Assembly: GCA_963773685.1 (NCBI GenBank)
Contig: CAVZBY010000001.1
Span: forward strand, 434,001 to 498,000
Length of the DNA stretch: 64,000 nt
Reading direction: 5' to 3'
DNA from: JALHVH01 sp963773685
GTDB lineage: Bacteria; Acidobacteriota; Aminicenantia; Aminicenantales; Saccharicenantaceae
Below are positions 59,940-64,000 of the stretch, in pieces. Position 1 is the stretch's first letter; every line of letters starts with the position of its first letter. The notes beneath the pieces were generated by a model. The model was given only the letters and a program-made list of their open reading frames with translations. It did not search any database and had not been told where the DNA came from. A program made the position numbers and the translations under genes.

Positions 59940-60359
59940 ATGGGCCCGCGCATCCTGTTCGTCTGCTTCGGCAACATCTGCCGCAGTCCGATGGCCGTCG
60001 GCATCGCCCGAAAGGTCCTCGGCAACGGCGTGCTGGCCGAAAGCGCCGGGATCGGAGCCGGGAAGGACGCGGCCGCGACCGGGGAAGCCGTCCTGGCCAT
60101 GAAGGCCCTCTACGGCGCCGACATCTCCGCCCACCGGTCCCGGGACCTCGGTTCGGTCGACCTATCCGCCTTCGACTTCATCATCGCCATGGACCTCTAC
60201 GTTTACGGCCGCGTCAAGGACACCGGCAAGGTCCCCGAGGACAAGCTCTTCGGCTGGGATGTGGGGGACCCCCTGGGGCTGGGCTATGAAGCCTACAAGC
60301 GCGCGGCGAAGAAGATCGAGTCCCGGCTCCGCGAGTTCCTGGACCGTCAGGGGCTTTAA
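59940..60359 (+). CDS. Low-molecular-weight protein tyrosine phosphatase
   Basis: The 139-residue enzyme removes phosphate from phosphotyrosine or arginine-type targets. The P-loop VCFGNICRSPMA (CX5RS) and the later DVGDPLGLGYEAY with the general-acid Asp are both present. It is a little shorter than the usual ~155 residues. Three bases separate it from the kinase gene, so the two may act on shared targets. Confidence 0.92.
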   Translation: MGPRILFVCFGNICRSPMAVGIARKVLGNGVLAESAGIGAGKDAAATGEAVLAMKALYGADISAHRSRDLGSVDLSAFDFIIAMDLYVYGRVKDTGKVPEDKLFGWDVGDPLGLGYEAYKRAAKKIESRLREFLDRQGL

Positions 60360-60427
60360 AGCCATCGGGGCCCGGGGAGCATGTCCGCACGAGGGGAATA
60401 AATCGTCATCCCGGACCGTCATCATCT

Positions 60428-60946
60428 ATGAGAATGGAAATTCCGCCCACCGTATTCGAGGAACTGATGGCTTTCAAGGAAAATGTCTTTCGGATCTGCC
60501 TGGGATTCTGCCGGAACGCGGCCGACGCCGAAGACCTGACCCAGGACGTGTATCTGAAGGCTTATCGGAACCTCGAGAGTCTGAAGGACCCGGACCTGAA
60601 GAAGCCCTGGTTGTACCGCATCGCGCGGAACACCTGTCTGGACCACCACAGGAGCCAGGAGGCGAGACGGGGCCGTGAGCTGAGCGCCGCCGACGACGGC
60701 ATCGCCCGCGAGAACCCTGAGGCCGAGACCGAGAGGGATGAGCAGGTTGGACGGCTCAAGGAGGCTGTGAACTCTCTTCCGAAAAGGCAGAAGGAGGTCT
60801 TCGTGCTGAGGGAGTACGGACATCTTTCCTACGAAGAGATCGCGCGGACTGCGGGGATCAGGATTGGAACAGTCATGTCGCGGCTCAACCGTGCCCGCAG
60901 GGCTGTCCTGGTGAGATTCGAGGAGCCGGAACATGCACGAAGATAA
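60428..60946 (+). CDS. RNA polymerase sigma factor, ECF type
   Basis: The 172-residue protein has region 2 (VFRICLGFCRNAADAEDLTQDVYLKAYRNLESL) and region 4 (SLPKRQKEVFVLREYGHLSY, EEIARTAGIRIGTVMSRLNRARRAV) linked by a short spacer, the plan of extracytoplasmic-function sigma factors. No extra domains. It overlaps the next gene by 14 bases, which encodes a membrane protein, the usual order for an anti-sigma partner. Confidence 0.93.
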   Translation: MRMEIPPTVFEELMAFKENVFRICLGFCRNAADAEDLTQDVYLKAYRNLESLKDPDLKKPWLYRIARNTCLDHHRSQEARRGRELSAADDGIARENPEAETERDEQVGRLKEAVNSLPKRQKEVFVLREYGHLSYEEIARTAGIRIGTVMSRLNRARRAVLVRFEEPEHARR

Positions 60947-61466
60947 TTCCAACGAAAGGTTCGAAACAAGGATCCGCCCCGTTATATCGCTTGAGGAAGA
61001 AGGCGCTCTGCGCAACTTCCGGAAAGGGGATTTCGAGACCAGGGTCAATAAGCTCGTGCGAGTCCGGTCCGTTCGGAGAAAGCTGTTCAGGTTCGCGCGA
61101 TGGGCGCCCGCCGCGGCAATGGTCTCCCTTGTCGCACTTGCGGGGACCGCCGCCGTCCTCATCTTTATTGGCAGGGGGCGGCCGAAACAAGCAACCGCGC
61201 CGGCTTCATTCGAAAGGGCCCTGATGCTCCTGCCCGCTCTCCGGGACTCCGGTCCGGTGGGAGGGCCCGTCGGGGCAGCCCGGCGGCTCTCTCCGATGGC
61301 GCGGGATATCGCCAGGGCTTTTGGTGCCCTTTCCGAGGCCGAGTCTCGAGAAACCGATAAGGGCGCCCTGCTCCCCTCCGGGCGGGAAGGCGCCCCCCGG
61401 CCCGGCTTCAAGAGATCGATAGAGCTTTTTCTCGCCGATTTCGAAAAAAGACTCAAGGAGGTCTGA
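60933..61466 (+). CDS. Putative anti-sigma factor, single membrane helix
   Basis: The 177-residue protein has a cytoplasmic N-terminal part (residues 1-58, with LRNFRKGDFETRVNKLV), a membrane helix WAPAAAMVSLVALAGTAAVL at about 59-78 and a periplasmic tail. It has no HxxxCxxC zinc motif of the ZAS type, so the anti-sigma role rests on its position right after the sigma gene. Confidence 0.65.
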   Translation: MHEDNSNERFETRIRPVISLEEEGALRNFRKGDFETRVNKLVRVRSVRRKLFRFARWAPAAAMVSLVALAGTAAVLIFIGRGRPKQATAPASFERALMLLPALRDSGPVGGPVGAARRLSPMARDIARAFGALSEAESRETDKGALLPSGREGAPRPGFKRSIELFLADFEKRLKEV

Positions 61467-61467
61467 C

Positions 61468-61983
61468 ATGTCCAAGAAGATCCTGATCCTGTTGGCCTTA
61501 TTCGGATTCTTTGTTCTCCCGGCCCTCGGCTACGAGGCGGAAAAGGCTCCCGACGCGCGGGCCGGGTACGCCCTCCTGGAGATGTTGACGGACCAATTCC
61601 GTCAAATGGCGGCGGTCGGGTCCGGAGGATTCGAAAAGGTCGACCAGATGCTGCAGAGATGTATGGCGGACGCCAAGACGGCAAGAGAGGCCGACCGGAT
61701 CGACAAGGTGTTCTTCGCCCGCTACGCCCGGATGCTGAGCCTCATGAAGATCTGGATGATCCCCGACCCACAGGCCGTTCTCCGGCCGATAATCGACCGG
61801 GAGATCGAACGGTTCGTCATGGAGGTGCTCGGTGAGGACCGCAGGTGCGAAAACAAAGGAATCGGGCAGGTGGCCGGGGCCTTTGCCGACGAGATCGTCA
61901 ATCTTCACCTCTACCTGGACGACGCAGCCGCCAGGGTCCGGGTGATGAAGACCTATGAAGAGCGGGGTTCGGTCAAAGAATAG
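61468..61983 (+). CDS. Exported protein of unknown function
   Basis: The 171-residue protein has a signal peptide (MSKKILILLALFGFFVLPAL) and a helical mature part with four Cys-poor helices (YALLEMLTDQFRQMAAVGSG, LSLMKIWMIPDPQAVL). No family is recognised. It follows the anti-sigma gene by one base with GGAGG before its ATG, so it belongs to the same unit and may be a sensor part or a target. Confidence 0.65.
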   Translation: MSKKILILLALFGFFVLPALGYEAEKAPDARAGYALLEMLTDQFRQMAAVGSGGFEKVDQMLQRCMADAKTAREADRIDKVFFARYARMLSLMKIWMIPDPQAVLRPIIDREIERFVMEVLGEDRRCENKGIGQVAGAFADEIVNLHLYLDDAAARVRVMKTYEERGSVKE

Positions 61984-62462
61984 ATTTCTTTCTCAGCTCC
62001 CCGTACAGGAGTCTCCTGATCGAGAACGCCGAGATATTCCTTGTAATCGAGGCCGGCGTCGAGCACGTAGCGGGTGAGGAACTCCTTGACCGACCGGACG
62101 AGATCGGCGCCGTCCCACGGCTTTTCGATGTAGTGGTCGATATGGGCCTTGTTGATGGCCTCGATGGTGTCCCGGTGGGTCGCCAGCCCGGTCAGCAGGA
62201 TCCGCTTGGTCTTCGGGAACCGCCCCTCCTTCCGGAAGTCGATGAGGAAATCGATGCCGTTCCTGCCGGGCATGACGTGATCGCAGATGATCAGGGCGGG
62301 TTCCTCGGCGTGCTTGTCCATGAGGTCCAGGACCTCGTCGGCTTCGGCGGCGGACTCGCAGACGATCACGGTCACGGCGGAACCCAGGACCTCTAGGTCC
62401 TTGCGCAGGGCCGCCAGAACGTCCCTTTGGTCATCCAGGCAGAGGATCTTGAGCTTGTCCAT
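61953..62462 (-). CDS. Response regulator, receiver domain with C-terminal extension
   Basis: The 169-residue protein has a CheY-like receiver: ILCLDDQ, the phospho-acceptor Asp in ALIICDHVMPGRNGIDFL, LLTGLA and IDHYIEKPW. A ~45-residue tail (FLTRYVLDAGLDYKEYLGVL) has no DNA-binding domain, so output is through protein contact. The ATG at 62462 has AGGTG just ahead. It overlaps the histidine kinase gene by 32 bases and the exported protein gene on the other strand by 31. Confidence 0.9.
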   Translation of the reverse strand: MDKLKILCLDDQRDVLAALRKDLEVLGSAVTVIVCESAAEADEVLDLMDKHAEEPALIICDHVMPGRNGIDFLIDFRKEGRFPKTKRILLTGLATHRDTIEAINKAHIDHYIEKPWDGADLVRSVKEFLTRYVLDAGLDYKEYLGVLDQETPVRGAEKEIYSLTEPRSS

Positions 62463-63816
62463 GTTCACCTCTCGACGGCAGTACGATCGTGAAGACGGTG
62501 TCCCCCGGCCGGCTGGCGACGCGGACCTCTCCCCCGTAGGAGTGGACGATCCGCTCGACGATCGGCAGGCCCAGGCCGAGCCCGAAATCCAGGCCCTTCT
62601 CCTTCGTCGTGAAGTCCGGCTGGAAGAGCCTGGGGATGTTCTGGGCCGGGATGCCGGGACCGTTGTCCCGGACGCCGACCTCGACGAAGCCCTCCGATTC
62701 CCGGCTCGCGACCGCGATCCGGCCGTCCTCCCGGCCCGAAGACGCCAGGCTCTCCGCGGCGTTCATGAGGAGGTTCGTCCAGACCTGGACGAGATCGCTC
62801 CTGTTGGCCGCGATCACGGGGAGCGGGGCGAGGTCGAGGTCCACCCGGACCTTGCGGAGCGGGCTCTGGAGGAGGGCCAGAGCCTCCCGGATGGATTCGT
62901 TGACGTCGATGCCTGGCTCCCTCGAGGAGCCCCGGGAAGCCATGGCCTTGACGGATCCGACAACGTGCGAGGCCAGGTCGGCGGCGGCGGCCATGTCGTG
63001 GAACGTCGCTCCGATCTCCCACCGCTCGTGGGCGCTCCGGAGGTCCTTCGGCCGGCCTCCATAGGCTTTAACGAGCGCGTCGGCGTCGGGCCCCAACTCG
63101 GCGACGCGGGCGGCGTCTTCCTCGGCGATCCCGTAGGCCTTAACGAGGGTCCGGGCCTTTTCGCGCGCTTCCCGGCTGGAGAGAGCGCGGCCGCGCTCCA
63201 GGCCGAGCTCGAAATATTCCAAGAAAGGATCCCCTCCGGCCGCGAAGGACCGGGACAACCAGCCCCTCAGCCACTCGGCGTCCCTGGCCAGGACGGCGAC
63301 GGCGTTGTTGAGCTCGTGGGCGATTCCGGCCGCCATCTGGCCCAGCGAGGCGAGGCGCTCCGAGCGGGCGAGCCGCTTCAGGACCTCCGCGTTCTCGACG
63401 GCCAGCTCTTGCTCCCTTCGGTGGCGCCAGGAGAGGTTGGCCACGACGACGGGCATGAACTGTTCGGAGAGGCAGTGGTTCCGGCCGTCGTCCACGGTCT
63501 CCTGGTGCTGGTCGATCCAGGCTACCTCGCTGTCCTCCCGGGCGACGACCGTGGCCGAGCTGACGTAAGTCCGCGAGAAAAAGCTTTGGACGCCGACGAA
63601 CATGTTCCGGGTAGCCTCGAAGAGCTCGTACTCCATACCGGGGGCCTTGCGGACGGTGGCGCCGAAGCTCCCTCGAAGGACGAAGTAGAGACGGTCGTTG
63701 GCGGCTCCCTGCTCGAGGAGGAACTCCCCCTTGCGGAGGGTCTGCCTGCGGGACGGGTCCGAGAAATAGGCCTGGATGATCCAGGCGAGACCCGGGACCC
63801 CGAACGCTTCGCTCAT
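62431..63816 (-). CDS. Sensor histidine kinase with cyclic-nucleotide-binding-like domain
   Basis: The 461-residue protein has an N-terminal cNMP-binding-like domain (about 20-110: LRKGEFLLEQGAANDRLYFV, LRGSFGATV), a HisKA helix with the phospho-His in SLGQMAAGIAHELNN (about residue 167), a ~150-residue spacer and a HATPase (LVQVWTNLLMNAAESLA, VRDNGPGIP, GLGLGLPIVERIV). No membrane helix is seen, so it probably senses a cytosolic ligand. It overlaps the transporter stop by ATGA and the response regulator start, so the three form one unit. Confidence 0.92.
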   Translation of the reverse strand: MSEAFGVPGLAWIIQAYFSDPSRRQTLRKGEFLLEQGAANDRLYFVLRGSFGATVRKAPGMEYELFEATRNMFVGVQSFFSRTYVSSATVVAREDSEVAWIDQHQETVDDGRNHCLSEQFMPVVVANLSWRHRREQELAVENAEVLKRLARSERLASLGQMAAGIAHELNNAVAVLARDAEWLRGWLSRSFAAGGDPFLEYFELGLERGRALSSREAREKARTLVKAYGIAEEDAARVAELGPDADALVKAYGGRPKDLRSAHERWEIGATFHDMAAAADLASHVVGSVKAMASRGSSREPGIDVNESIREALALLQSPLRKVRVDLDLAPLPVIAANRSDLVQVWTNLLMNAAESLASSGREDGRIAVASRESEGFVEVGVRDNGPGIPAQNIPRLFQPDFTTKEKGLDFGLGLGLPIVERIVHSYGGEVRVASRPGDTVFTIVLPSRGEHGQAQDPLPG

Positions 63817-64000
63817 AGGAAGTGCACCCGCCTCAGGATGAAGAGCATCACATAGATGAGGATCAGGCCGAACACTCCGATCGGCACGCCGGTCTTGACC
63901 ATGTCCTTGGTCTTGACCTCGCCCGTGGCGTAGGCCAGGGCGTTGGGCGGCGTGCTGACGGGCAGGGCCATGGCCAGCGAAGAGGCGAACGTCGAGGCCA
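63813..64000 (-). CDS. SLC13/DASS-type anion symporter, C-terminal part
   Basis: Only the last ~62 residues are in the window. They read LAMALPVSTPPNALAYATGE with KDMVKTGVPIGVFGLILIYV, the conserved end of divalent anion:sodium symporters (S-T-P-P-N in the second transport motif). These carry dicarboxylates, sulfate or similar anions. The stop overlaps the kinase start (ATGA), so the kinase may sense or control this transport. Confidence 0.82.
   Translation of the reverse strand, partial: ASTFASSLAMALPVSTPPNALAYATGEVKTKDMVKTGVPIGVFGLILIYVMLFILRRVHFL

Overview
The window is 64 kb of high-GC bacterial chromosome from a diderm (outer-membrane) organism. Evidence for an outer membrane is a secretin-based type IV pilus machine (PilMNOPQ), a TamA/TamB pair, a FadL-type porin, an MsbA-like exporter and several lipoproteins. 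Gene content and style (secreted Pcm, zinc-ribbon Ser/Thr kinase, MacAB-like exporters, many short G/C-run hairpin repeats) would suit a member of Acidobacteriota or candidate phylum Aminicenantes, but that assignment is an inference and no rRNA gene is present to test it.

Layout. 1-9090: 5' end of a phosphohexomutase, a secreted Pcm, then coaD followed by the pilMNOPQ operon, which ends in two lipoprotein genes and a clear intrinsic terminator. 9093-18838 (minus strand): a long overlapping gene set, glycosyltransferase, DUF465 protein, a cysteine-less Asd homologue, MsbA-like ABC exporter, YicC, Gmk, CoaBC, family-4 UDG and PriA; most junctions are ATGA or GTGA overlaps. 18957-25194: tRNA-Phe(GAA) followed by a 6.2-kb AT-richer genomic island bounded by a perfect 56-bp direct repeat of the tRNA 3' end. 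Its cargo is a small zinc protein, a lipoprotein, a three-gene operon (small protein, J-domain protein, ankyrin protein), a HEPN-like MltR protein, an integrase fragment, a 4-fold beta-flower protein and a Panacea/PemK-like toxin-antitoxin pair. This is the strongest candidate for new biology in the window.

25267-33099: a CapK/PaaK-type adenylate-forming enzyme, a MacAB-like ABC export cluster, a FadL-type porin and decaying repeats. 33100-47206: ClpB, a small acidic protein, MutS, PgsA, and a minus-strand envelope operon TamB, TamA (frameshifted), SurA-like and FabD. 47533-50975: an AT-rich secreted carbohydrate-active-looking protein and a radical SAM/SPASM gene broken by apparent one-base indels. 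50992-55415 (minus): HslV, HslU, FN3 lipoprotein, FAH-family enzyme and FSA-type aldolase. 55581-64000: nucleotidyltransferase, GNAT-like and methyltransferase genes; a Ser/Thr kinase with a low-molecular-weight phosphatase; an ECF sigma/putative anti-sigma/exported protein set; and a response regulator, a CNBD histidine kinase and the end of an SLC13-type transporter.

Three broken genes can be largely repaired by adding one G to a G run, which points to residual homopolymer errors in the assembly rather than true pseudogenes. Non-canonical enzymes that are not explained that way include a PriA without Walker A or motif VI and an Asd homologue without its active-site cysteine.
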